A DNA stretch of 64,000 bases. Source: Anaerococcus urinomassiliensis. Lineage in GTDB: Bacteria > Bacillota > Clostridia > Tissierellales > Peptoniphilaceae. Made by a program: the position numbers and the translations under genes. Shown one piece after another: positions 11,433 to 19,306 of this stretch. Numbering within the stretch: position 1 is the first letter of the stretch; each line of letters opens with the position of its first letter. The DNA is taken from positions 1,066,501 through 1,130,500 of the forward strand of contig NZ_LT635782.1 in the NCBI RefSeq assembly GCF_900128425.1, written 5' to 3'. The notes under the pieces are model-generated. The model was given only the letters and a program-made list of their open reading frames with translations. It had not been told where the DNA came from and made no database searches.

Positions 11433-12279
11433 AAGACTCATCCTCCTTCAACTTATTACTTATTTCCAGTATCGTAATTAAATGTGGTATTACTAGTTTT
11501 TCTAGTTTAAAATTAATTTCTTCAGCTTCAATGTTAAATCTCGAATTCATAGTTTCAATCACTAGAACCCCAACATTTTCCATTCCAGTTCCAGTTATTA
11601 TCCTTGTAAAGTAGCATCTACTCTTCATATTTAAACTTTTTATACTTTTTTTACTCATACCAGTTTCTTGATTAACCACTCTAACATATCCGTTAATATT
11701 TGTTTCTGAGTCAGGGAGTTCTTGTCTATGAAAATATGGCTTTCCATTTCTATTTCCAACACATTTAAATATATATCCTTTATTACCATATTCTCTTCCA
11801 CTTTTTTCAATATATAGAGGATTTTCGCTATATCTACCAATAATTTTAAAATCATCTTTTTTCATTACATATAAAGATATTCTATCACTATTTTTAAGCT
11901 CCATATATTTTGACACAACTCTTAAAAAATCATCTGGTACACTTTCCAATATATCCCCTAGGTTTACAGCTATATCAGTAAGTTTATTTATCTCTTCCTT
12001 ATACTTTTTCTCTTTTTCTCTATATTTTTTCTCATTAGTATTTATTTCAATAAGTTCCTTTATCTCAAAAAATTCGTTTATTGTAAATAATACTATAAGA
12101 CTTGCAATACTAATTCCAATATGCTTATTGAATATTTCTAGACAATACGGGTGCATCAGTGCAAAAGGAATTATAAAAAGAATCAACTTAAAAGATGATT
12201 TTATTTTATTGTCTTTTACATATCCCCACCACAATAATAATTTAGATTTTAATGAGTTTTCTTCTTTTTTATCCAGCAC
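11422..12279 (-). CDS. Two-TM membrane protein with GAF-like domain, partner of Panacea
   Basis: About 285 residues. Two hydrophobic segments (~28-50 and ~55-72) are followed by a charged coiled-coil linker (~80-115) and a C-terminal region (~120-270) with the alternation of a GAF-type sensor fold (DRISLYVMKKDDFKIIGRY; VGVLVIET). I do not recognise a named family. Start is GTG (12279) or the preceding TTG; AGAGG lies just upstream. Because it is coupled to a Panacea gene it is a candidate toxin or membrane effector whose GAF-like part senses a signal. A host-neutral sensor role cannot be excluded. Confidence 0.6.
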   Translation of the reverse strand: MLDKKEENSLKSKLLLWWGYVKDNKIKSSFKLILFIIPFALMHPYCLEIFNKHIGISIASLIVLFTINEFFEIKELIEINTNEKKYREKEKKYKEEINKLTDIAVNLGDILESVPDDFLRVVSKYMELKNSDRISLYVMKKDDFKIIGRYSENPLYIEKSGREYGNKGYIFKCVGNRNGKPYFHRQELPDSETNINGYVRVVNQETGMSKKSIKSLNMKSRCYFTRIITGTGMENVGVLVIETMNSRFNIEAEEINFKLEKLVIPHLITILEISNKLKEDESYEN

Positions 12280-12308
12280 CAACTTACCTCTTAATGTTAT
12301 TTACTACA

Positions 12309-12314
12309 ATTATA
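12309..12314 (-). promoter_or_regulatory. Extended -10 promoter of the GAF-Panacea pair
   Basis: Minus-strand TGGTATAAT (extended -10) lies about 25 bases before the start, downstream of the methylase gene. No good -35 is visible. Confidence 0.5.
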
Positions 12315-12327
12315 CCATATATTTGCA

Positions 12328-13275
12328 TTAAATAATCATATTTACTTCGTCTATAATAACCATTAAGACATCAACCACAATAGAGTTGCCGGCCTGCTTA
12401 TATAATTTACTTGATGTGCAATTTTTTCTTCTTGGATGTACTTTCTCTAATTTGTCTATATCACTATCATTAAAACCCATGAGTCTTAAACATTCTCTTT
12501 CTGTTAAATACCTATATTTTCCATTCCCTATATCGATTATTCCAGAATTAGGAACTCTCATCTGTTTTGTGGAAATAGTATAAGAAAAATCTTTAATCAC
12601 TTTTAGTCGCCCTCTAAAACTGTTATCTATACCTTTATTTAAAAATTTCAGCATATAAGGTTGGGTCATTGTATAAAGTTCACTTACATCCTTTTCTAAA
12701 AATTCACTTAGTGGTCTTGTTTCTTTCCTCTCCAATTTATTAAAAGAAAAGTTATTTGCTCCTAGACATGAAACAACAAATATCCTCTCCCTTTGTTGAG
12801 GTATCCCAAAGTCCATTGCATTTAAAATTTCATACTTACTTTCATATCCAAGGTCTTCTAACTCCTTTAGATAAATAAAAAAGGAGTCCCTCATATTTCT
12901 ATCAAGGACTCCCTTTACATTTTCCCAAATTATCCATTTAGGTTTTTCTTTCATTTCTTTTATTATTCTAATTGTTTCAAATAGTAAGCTTGATCTAGTT
13001 CCTGAATTCTTAACTCCTCCTTGCTTTTTTCCTATTCTTGAAAAGTCTTGGCATGGACTACCATGCATAACTAAGTCTATCTTTTCATTAGGAGCTTTAT
13101 ATCCTACTACTGATTTTGGCTTATAGTCTTCTCCATAAAGTGCGTTGTATGATTTAACACAAGCCTTATCTATTTCTACATAATCAACAACTTCATAAGG
13201 TATCTTCAAATTAATAAAAGCCTTTCTAATAGCACCTATGCCACCGAAAAGCTCCAATATTTTTACCTTATTCAT
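12328..13275 (-). CDS. Orphan DNA (cytosine-5) methyltransferase
   Basis: A 315-residue C5-cytosine methylase with its motifs in order: I (ELFGGIGA, ~8-15), IV (GSPCQDFS with catalytic Cys75), VI (WENV, ~117-120), VIII (QQRERIFVV) and X (QAGNSIVVDVL). It transfers a methyl group from S-adenosylmethionine to cytosine. The start ATG overlaps the topoisomerase stop (ATGAATAA), so the two are co-translated. No restriction endonuclease gene is adjacent. ICE-borne orphan methylases commonly shield incoming DNA from host restriction, the likely role here. Recognition sequence cannot be read from the protein. Confidence 0.92.
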   Translation of the reverse strand: MNKVKILELFGGIGAIRKAFINLKIPYEVVDYVEIDKACVKSYNALYGEDYKPKSVVGYKAPNEKIDLVMHGSPCQDFSRIGKKQGGVKNSGTRSSLLFETIRIIKEMKEKPKWIIWENVKGVLDRNMRDSFFIYLKELEDLGYESKYEILNAMDFGIPQQRERIFVVSCLGANNFSFNKLERKETRPLSEFLEKDVSELYTMTQPYMLKFLNKGIDNSFRGRLKVIKDFSYTISTKQMRVPNSGIIDIGNGKYRYLTERECLRLMGFNDSDIDKLEKVHPRRKNCTSSKLYKQAGNSIVVDVLMVIIDEVNMII

Positions 13276-14989
13276 TTAGATTATTCTTGTACCTATCTAC
13301 AAGCTCCCTTATACTATCTTCTATTTCTCTTAAAAAGTCTTCTTTATCAACTTCGCCAAAGCTAATCTTTGCAAGTTTCATTTCCCATTCAGATGTTGTT
13401 TCTGCTGATTTAAACTTATCCTCTACAATCGATACAAGCCTATTGCCTTTTTCTGTTACAAGTAAGTTTTTCTTATCTCTTCTTATAAGATCCTTATGAA
13501 TAAGATTTTCAATAATTCCTGCTCTTGTAGCTGGTGTTCCTAAGCCTTTTCTTTCTACTTCTATGTCTTTATCCAAGGATTCTACTCCTGCACTCTCCAT
13601 AGCCTTTAAAAGTGTATCTTCATTATAATGGCTTGGAGCTTTTGTAAATTTCTCAGATATATTTTTAGAAGTTAGCTTAATTTTATCTCCAGTCTTTACA
13701 TCTGGTAATTCATTTTCTTGTCTTTCCTTTCCATAAGTCTTTAGATACTTGGTATAACCTTCATCTATTACCGTCTTGCCACTTGCATTAAAGTTAAATT
13801 TATCATATTCATATCTGATTTTTCTACTAGATTCCTTTAAGTTATCCGAACATGAAGCAAGTAATTTATTCTTAATTAGATTATAGATTTTGCTTTCTTT
13901 ATCAGATATATCTTTAGCTTTTCCAATACCTGATATAGTAGGAATAATTGCATAGTGGTCTGTAACCTTAGATGAATTAAAAATAGACTTAAAGTTTGAC
14001 TCATTAACCTTAAAATCATCTTCAAGTCCTTCTAATAATTCTTTCATAGTATTAACCATATCATCTGTTAAATACCTGCTATCTGTTCTTGGATATGTGA
14101 TTAGCTTTTTTTCATACAGACCTTGTGCTAGATTTAAAGTGTCATTTGCTGAATACCCAAAATATTTATTTGCTTCTCTTTGTAAGGTAGTGAGATCATA
14201 AGGCTTATCTGGTTTTGTGCTTATATCTTTATCTTCTACATCTGTAATAACTATTTCATCTTCTAGCAAGTTTAATAGTTGTTCTGCAACTTCAAATTCA
14301 TCAATCCTATCAGATACAAGTTTCAATCCTTCATAAGATAGGTCAACTGTATAATATTTTTGCTTCCTAAATAGGTTTATTTCACTATCTCTTTTAGCTA
14401 TTAAATATAGGGTTGGTGTTTGTACTCTACCAACTGAATATGTTTCCTTGTAAATGCAAGAATAAAGCCTACTTAAATTCATTCCCACCAGCCAATCTGC
14501 AATGGCTCTTGCACTTGCTGTTCTATATAAGTCTTCAAAGTTTTCTCCGTTTTTAAGATTTCTAAAGCCATCTTCAATAGCTTTGTTTTCCATTGAAGAT
14601 ATCCAAAGTCTTTGAATCTTCTTTTTACATTTAGCTTGATTATATACAAGCCTAAAAATAAGTTCTCCCTCTCTTCCAGCATCACAAGCATTTATTACTG
14701 TATCGATGTTCTTATCGTTTAAAATTTTCTTTAAAATTCCATATTGTTTTTTAGTGCTTTTAGATACTTCATAAATATATTCTTCTGGAATTATAGGAAG
14801 AGTGTCTATTGTCCATTTCTTCCATTTTTCGTCTATCTTATCTGGACTTGCCATTTGAATTAAATGACCTACACACCAAGAAACAATGTATCCATTCCCC
14901 TCATAATATCCGTTTTTTCTTGTTCTTGCTCCAATTACTTTTGCAATTGTAACTGCTACACTTGGCTTTTCTGCTATTACTAACTTCAT
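13268..14989 (-). CDS. topB: Type IA DNA topoisomerase (TopB/topo III-like)
   Basis: 573 residues. A Toprim domain (KLVIAEKPSVA at the N-terminus, DAGREGELI acidic triad near 105) is followed by the topo III core, with the catalytic Tyr in TYPRTDSRYL at about residue 299. The length is shorter than chromosomal TopA and it lacks the C-terminal zinc fingers, as usual for the topo III-like enzymes of Tn1549/CTn elements. The ATG at 14989 has GGAGG five bases upstream; an ATG at 15001 has no such site. It probably relaxes or decatenates transfer intermediates. It overlaps the methylase gene by 8 bases. Confidence 0.93.
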   Translation of the reverse strand: MKLVIAEKPSVAVTIAKVIGARTRKNGYYEGNGYIVSWCVGHLIQMASPDKIDEKWKKWTIDTLPIIPEEYIYEVSKSTKKQYGILKKILNDKNIDTVINACDAGREGELIFRLVYNQAKCKKKIQRLWISSMENKAIEDGFRNLKNGENFEDLYRTASARAIADWLVGMNLSRLYSCIYKETYSVGRVQTPTLYLIAKRDSEINLFRKQKYYTVDLSYEGLKLVSDRIDEFEVAEQLLNLLEDEIVITDVEDKDISTKPDKPYDLTTLQREANKYFGYSANDTLNLAQGLYEKKLITYPRTDSRYLTDDMVNTMKELLEGLEDDFKVNESNFKSIFNSSKVTDHYAIIPTISGIGKAKDISDKESKIYNLIKNKLLASCSDNLKESSRKIRYEYDKFNFNASGKTVIDEGYTKYLKTYGKERQENELPDVKTGDKIKLTSKNISEKFTKAPSHYNEDTLLKAMESAGVESLDKDIEVERKGLGTPATRAGIIENLIHKDLIRRDKKNLLVTEKGNRLVSIVEDKFKSAETTSEWEMKLAKISFGEVDKEDFLREIEDSIRELVDRYKNNLNE

Positions 14990-15005
14990 TAATACCTCCA
15001 TAAAT

Positions 15006-15037
15006 TAAAAAAAGAGCGAAAGATTTCTCTCTCGCTC
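15006..15037 (-). terminator. Intrinsic terminator before the topoisomerase gene
   Basis: Minus-strand stem GAGCGA...TCGCTC followed by TTTTTTT. It separates the AlbA_2 regulator from topB. Confidence 0.7.
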
Positions 15038-15044
15038 AAAGTAT

Positions 15045-15076
15045 TTCTCCCGAATATCGTATTATTTTCGGGAGAA
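15045..15076 (-). repeat. Perfect 10-bp inverted repeat
   Basis: TTCTCCCGAA and TTCGGGAGAA are separated by 12 bases, directly upstream of the terminator. It may be a first hairpin of a tandem terminator or an operator. Confidence 0.6.
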
Positions 15077-15096
15077 TTTTATTTTCTTTTTTAATT

Positions 15097-16527
15097 TTAT
15101 TTGTTTACTTTCCAATATCCATCTTTAGCACTACCTATATACTCGATTGTTTTTTCATCTGTGAGAATTTTTAAATCTCTTTCTATCGTGCTTACAGACA
15201 CCAATAATATATGAGATAATTCAATTGTTGTTATGTTTGAATTTTCTTTCATAAGTTTCACTATCTTATTTCGTCTATCTTTTGGTTTTAACTTTTTACC
15301 GTCATTTTGACCTTCATTTTCACCCTCATTTTGCCCCTCACTTTGACCGTCATTTTGGGTGACATTTTGAGTGTCATAATTTAAATTCTTTAGAATTGTA
15401 GTAAATGAAGATTCTGTTGACTTAAAGACTGGTTTTAAATTTTCTTTATAATTTTCTTCTGTTTCATAAGCTTCTATTATTTTTCTAAGTCCAGATCCTC
15501 TCCTTTCCATCAAATCCATTCTAGCAAATACATCCGCTATAATTGGGTTTCTTCTTGTAGAAGATACATTTAATGGATCTAGATCTTGAACAAAAGTTCC
15601 ATCATACATTCCTCCAGGAGAATATATTTCTAGTCTGTCATCATAGATATCTACATGGACTTCACTTCCTATCACAGAATAATCTCTGTGGATTAATGCG
15701 TTTACTAGAGCTTCTTGGACTGCTCTTTCAGGATATTCAGGATATTCTATTCTATAAACTGGACCTTTTTTCCACATCTTTTTAGAATTTCTCTTCACAA
15801 AGTCTAAAGAAGCTTTTAAAAGATAAATTATATTTCCTTCAAATTCTATATCATCTAAGGCATCCATTCTCCCATTAGCTTTAGTAAGCCCATTCCACCT
15901 AGTACAAAATACCCTTGACTGATAAACTTGATAGTTATCTGCAAATAAAGCTCCTGCTATGGTTAGATTTCCCTCATCATTTACAAGTCCGAAAGATTTC
16001 AAATCTTTTTCTTCAAAATCTTTTCCCGTTCTTTCTTTGTACTCGATTTTAAGTTCCTTAAAACTTACATCTTCAATTTTTTTCTTTGACTGAAGTGAAT
16101 CGTAACTTATATGTTCTCCCTTTAAAGACAAATTAAAAAGATCAATTCGACTTGCAGGGACACTTTGATTTCCTACTCTTTTATAAGCAGTTCTGCTTCC
16201 TCCATCAACTACAAAATATGGTGTATTCTTCCCAGCAAATACACTTAAAATCAATATAACTTTTCCATCAAGCTCCTTGATTTCCATATCAAATTCTGGA
16301 TTCGGATCCATTTTAATTTTTATGATTTCAGAAATATTTTCAGAAACTTCTTGATAGTCACTAAGTCCAAGAATTGTGTTATCTTCTTTTACTCCAAATA
16401 TTAGTTTCCCACCTCTACCATTAGCAAAAGCTGATACGGACTTTAACCAAGACTTTGGTTTGTTCTTTTCTAATTTTTCTTTTTTATCATATAGATTCGT
16501 TTCTCCAAGATAGTCTTTTAAGTCCAA
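15097..16527 (-). CDS. AlbA_2/Schlafen-type ATP-binding transcriptional regulator
   Basis: About 476 residues. The N-terminal AlbA_2 domain (~20-135; SVSAFANGRGGKLIFGV) precedes an HATPase_c_4 domain (EALVNALIHRDY, ~270), a repetitive hydrophilic linker (~385-410) and a C-terminal winged helix (TTIELSHILLVSVSTIERDL). This architecture is a widespread putative transcriptional regulator family found in mobile elements and phages. TTG at 16527 is preferred as start because GGAGGG lies 5 bases upstream; the longer frame begins inside that ribosome site. The gene has its own promoter and terminator inside the ICE operon, consistent with a self-contained regulator. Target unknown. Confidence 0.85.
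   Translation of the reverse strand: MDLKDYLGETNLYDKKEKLEKNKPKSWLKSVSAFANGRGGKLIFGVKEDNTILGLSDYQEVSENISEIIKIKMDPNPEFDMEIKELDGKVILILSVFAGKNTPYFVVDGGSRTAYKRVGNQSVPASRIDLFNLSLKGEHISYDSLQSKKKIEDVSFKELKIEYKERTGKDFEEKDLKSFGLVNDEGNLTIAGALFADNYQVYQSRVFCTRWNGLTKANGRMDALDDIEFEGNIIYLLKASLDFVKRNSKKMWKKGPVYRIEYPEYPERAVQEALVNALIHRDYSVIGSEVHVDIYDDRLEIYSPGGMYDGTFVQDLDPLNVSSTRRNPIIADVFARMDLMERRGSGLRKIIEAYETEENYKENLKPVFKSTESSFTTILKNLNYDTQNVTQNDGQSEGQNEGENEGQNDGKKLKPKDRRNKIVKLMKENSNITTIELSHILLVSVSTIERDLKILTDEKTIEYIGSAKDGYWKVNK
15298..15375. repeat. Degenerate 12-bp tandem repeat coding the NxGQ linker
   Basis: About six copies of a 12-base unit of the type TCATTTTGACCC encode the repeated Gly/Asn/Gln/Glu linker of the AlbA_2 regulator. 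The unit is a multiple of three, so copy changes keep the frame. Confidence 0.75.
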
Positions 16528-16560
16528 AGTATCCCTCCTCTCTGGCAAACATTATACTTA

Positions 16561-16566
16561 ATTATA
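16561..16566 (-). promoter_or_regulatory. Extended -10 promoter of the AlbA_2 regulator
   Basis: Minus-strand TGGTATAAT upstream of the regulator start. No clear -35. Confidence 0.45.
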
Positions 16567-16607
16567 CCATATTTTTGTATTGTTTATTCGATGATAGGAC
16601 TTGAGAT

Positions 16608-17468
16608 TTATAATAGTTCATCATCTTCATCTAAAAATTCTTCATGACTTTCTTCATTGTCAGATTCATCTTCTGACTCACTAATATAATCCTCATCATC
16701 TTCTTCAAAGTCTTCCAACATTTTATCTTCCTTAGCTTTGACTACTTTAAAATAATATCCTGCTCCTATAACTCCTCCAATTACAAGTGCAACAATTAGA
16801 AATGAACCTATTCCACTTTTCTTTTCTTCTTTTACTGGAACAGTCTTAGGTTCTTCTTTTTTTACTTCTTCTTTCTTAGGCTCTTCAACCTTTATAGTAT
16901 TTTTATCTTCTGATTCAATCATATTAAGTAGGTCTTGCTCTCCTACTTCTGTCAATAGCCTTACATTATCTTGATTTGATGAGTGATCCACTATTAGGTG
17001 CATAGTTTTTCCACTTTTAGTTTGAAATGTTAAAAATTGTCTTACATCTACTGGATTTTCTTTATCTTTTTCTGTATCTCCACTTGGTGTAATATCTTTT
17101 CCATTCCTATCTACATTTTCAATTACTGAACCTCTTGCCTTATTTTCTTGTGTCGCAAGATTATTTACTGCCTTTGTATTACCACCTTTTACAAGTGGGG
17201 TTTTCTTTGGAGGATTATTTGAAGGCTTATTTGCTTCACTTGTATTTCCTGGTATTCTTGGAACATCTTGATAAGGAATCTCTTCTTTTGATGGTGTAAA
17301 AACATCATCTTTCAACATTTTTTCAAATTCTTCTTTTTGTGGTTCATATATTGATTCACTTTGATTTTCTATTTGCCCTTCATTTGTCATCGCAAATGTA
17401 GTTGCTGGTACTGTAAATGTAAAAAGGAGTAACGCTATGGCTACTCCTCGTTTAATGCTCTTATTCAT
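16608..17468 (-). CDS. DUF4366 (CD1107-like) ICE membrane-anchored protein
   Basis: 286 residues with an N-terminal signal peptide (GVAIALLLFTFTVPATTFA), a Pro/Lys-rich extracellular region, a conserved central block (~135-190) and one C-terminal transmembrane segment (SFLIVALVIGGVIGAGYYF, ~225-245) followed by a strongly acidic cytoplasmic tail. The arrangement matches CD1107/DUF4366 proteins found in CTn4/Tn1549-type elements. It is probably a cell-envelope component of the mating apparatus, between the coiled-coil surface protein upstream and the AlbA_2 regulator downstream. Exact function is unknown for the family. Confidence 0.8.
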   Translation of the reverse strand: MNKSIKRGVAIALLLFTFTVPATTFAMTNEGQIENQSESIYEPQKEEFEKMLKDDVFTPSKEEIPYQDVPRIPGNTSEANKPSNNPPKKTPLVKGGNTKAVNNLATQENKARGSVIENVDRNGKDITPSGDTEKDKENPVDVRQFLTFQTKSGKTMHLIVDHSSNQDNVRLLTEVGEQDLLNMIESEDKNTIKVEEPKKEEVKKEEPKTVPVKEEKKSGIGSFLIVALVIGGVIGAGYYFKVVKAKEDKMLEDFEEDDEDYISESEDESDNEESHEEFLDEDDELL

Positions 17469-17482
17469 TTTTCTATCCTTTC

Positions 17483-19066
17483 TTATTTTACATTTTTAAA
17501 TACATAGACTGCTTTTCTAGTATTGTCCCATTCTATTGTTTGGTTTTTGCCATCTTTGATATCTCCATGACTTGCTCCAAAATCTTTAGCAATATTTGAA
17601 ATTGAAGCATGAATTCTTCCGTTTATAATCACTGGCTTAACATCTGAATTGTAGACCTTTCCATCTGAATCTTTCATAACACCAGTATCAATATTTAGTC
17701 TTAATGTCTTTTTAGCTAAGATATTATTCTCTTTGTTTGAGAAAATAGCTTCACGAGTAGAGTTGTCATACTCAACATTAAAACCTAGAGTATAAGCGAT
17801 ATATCTTACTGGAATCATAGTTCTTCCTTGATCCACATAAGTTTTTACGTCCATATAGACTGTTGTCTTACCATCTTTGTTGATAATGTTATAGAAGTTT
17901 TTGTCTACTTGGAAAACTGCAAATTCTTTTTCATCTTTAACTTGTTTTTTACCTTGTTGTTCCTCTTGCTTTTTCATCTTGTTAAGATCAAATTGATTTA
18001 GGATGTTCTTATCATCAGCTTTCAAAAGTTCGTCCCATTTTTTATCTTGAGATTTCTTATCTTCTTTCTTCTCTTTGTTTTCTTTTTGATGTTTTAGAAG
18101 TTCATCTAATTTTTTAGATAAGTCTTGATTTAGATTTTTATCTTTTTCATCTTTAGCTTGCTTTTCAAGTTTTTCTTTAGATTTTTTATTTGCTTCCTCG
18201 ATTAACTTCTTTGCTTCTTCAATTTTCTTATCTAATTCTTCTTTTAGCTTTTTAATTTCTTCTTCAGAAGCTTTTTGTTTTTCTTCTAGTCCTTTAATCT
18301 TATCTTCTAATTCTTTTTTTGTATTTTCAGAAGATTCTTTTAAACTATCAATAGCCTTTTGAAGCTCTTCAATTTTCTTAAAGCATTCTGACTTAGAATT
18401 TTCTGTCTCTTTCTTTTTAGACTCTAAGTCTTTTATCTTAGTATCTTTTTCATTAAGAGCTTTTTCTAAGTCCTTAATTTTATTATCTTTATCCTCAATT
18501 TCTTTAGTCTTCTTTGCAAGTTCTCCTTCTAAAGACTTGAGCTTTTCTTGCATTTCTTTGACTTTATTTTCGTTTTTATCAGTCTTTTCTTTCTCAGCTT
18601 CTAACTCCCATTTTGTAGATGAATAATCTTCTTTTAGTTTTGCATTTTCATCTTGTAATCTTTTTAATTCATCTTTAAGCTGAGTAATCTCTGCTATTAG
18701 TTCATCATTATTGGAGTTTTTAAGATTCTCAATTTCTTTATTCAATTGAGCAATCTTATTATCTTTATCTCTAATCTCTTCTTCTAACTTAGATTTTTCT
18801 TGTTTTAAGTTCTCTCCATTATCTTTGCAAGATTCTAGCTTTTCCTTTAATTCATCTATCTTTGATTGGTCTTCTTGTTTCTTATCATTTAAGTCTTTGA
18901 TCTGATTTTCTAAATCATTAATATTACTTATAGAACTTTCTATCACTTTTTTACTACCATCTGTATCATCAGCTTTAGCTAGTACATTAGTAGTTGAAGT
19001 TGATGTTAAAACTAATAAAAGAGCCATAAAAAAGGCTCTTAGTCTGTTCGTATTAAATTTCTTCAT
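17483..19066 (-). CDS. Secreted coiled-coil protein with copper-amine-oxidase-N (stalk) domain
   Basis: 527 residues. A signal peptide ends near ALA at ~31. Residues ~45-370 are an almost continuous Lys/Glu-rich coiled coil. The C-terminal ~140 residues have the copper amine oxidase N-terminal (stalk-like) pattern, including MIPVRYIAYTLGF, a putative surface or wall-polymer-binding module in Clostridia and anaerobic cocci. The start overlaps the DUF4315 gene by 14 bases and has AAGGAG upstream. A long extracellular rod could bridge donor and recipient cells; that role is inferred from position in the transfer operon. Confidence 0.75.
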   Translation of the reverse strand: MKKFNTNRLRAFFMALLLVLTSTSTTNVLAKADDTDGSKKVIESSISNINDLENQIKDLNDKKQEDQSKIDELKEKLESCKDNGENLKQEKSKLEEEIRDKDNKIAQLNKEIENLKNSNNDELIAEITQLKDELKRLQDENAKLKEDYSSTKWELEAEKEKTDKNENKVKEMQEKLKSLEGELAKKTKEIEDKDNKIKDLEKALNEKDTKIKDLESKKKETENSKSECFKKIEELQKAIDSLKESSENTKKELEDKIKGLEEKQKASEEEIKKLKEELDKKIEEAKKLIEEANKKSKEKLEKQAKDEKDKNLNQDLSKKLDELLKHQKENKEKKEDKKSQDKKWDELLKADDKNILNQFDLNKMKKQEEQQGKKQVKDEKEFAVFQVDKNFYNIINKDGKTTVYMDVKTYVDQGRTMIPVRYIAYTLGFNVEYDNSTREAIFSNKENNILAKKTLRLNIDTGVMKDSDGKVYNSDVKPVIINGRIHASISNIAKDFGASHGDIKDGKNQTIEWDNTRKAVYVFKNVK

Positions 19067-19292
19067 TATGAATATTCTCCTTTTCTTTTAATTTTTCTTC
19101 TCTTTTTCTATCATTGATTTTCTCCATTAATTCTTCCAAGCTAATATTGTTACTCCTAAGAGTTACAATTATTTCTTCATTTTCAACTTGTATTTCTTCG
19201 TCGCAAATTTCCTTGTATTTTGCATTTAAATCTTTTAACTTCTCTTCTATTTTTTTCTTTTTGTTTCTAATACTTATAAGTTTTCTGTTCAC
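19053..19292 (-). CDS. DUF4315-like small coiled-coil protein
   Basis: 79 residues, charged and helical, starting VNRKLISIRNKKKKIEEKL. GTG at 19292 is chosen because GGGAG lies 7 bases upstream, immediately after the NlpC/P60 stop; a longer frame would overlap that gene by 40 bases. Proteins of this length and pattern (DUF4315) sit at the same position in Tn1549-type transfer operons. Function unknown. Confidence 0.7.
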   Translation of the reverse strand: MNRKLISIRNKKKKIEEKLKDLNAKYKEICDEEIQVENEEIIVTLRSNNISLEELMEKINDRKREEKLKEKENIHNEEI

Positions 19293-19306
19293 ATAATATC
19301 TCCCTT

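Noticed and set aside
15298-15375. Short tandem repeats that could suggest a CRISPR array
   Set aside because: The unit is 12 bases without spacers and encodes a repeated linker in the AlbA_2 regulator.
17483-19066. Possible SMC-like or M-protein-like coiled coil
   Set aside because: No ATPase motifs and a clear signal peptide and stalk domain; surface coiled coil is the simpler reading.
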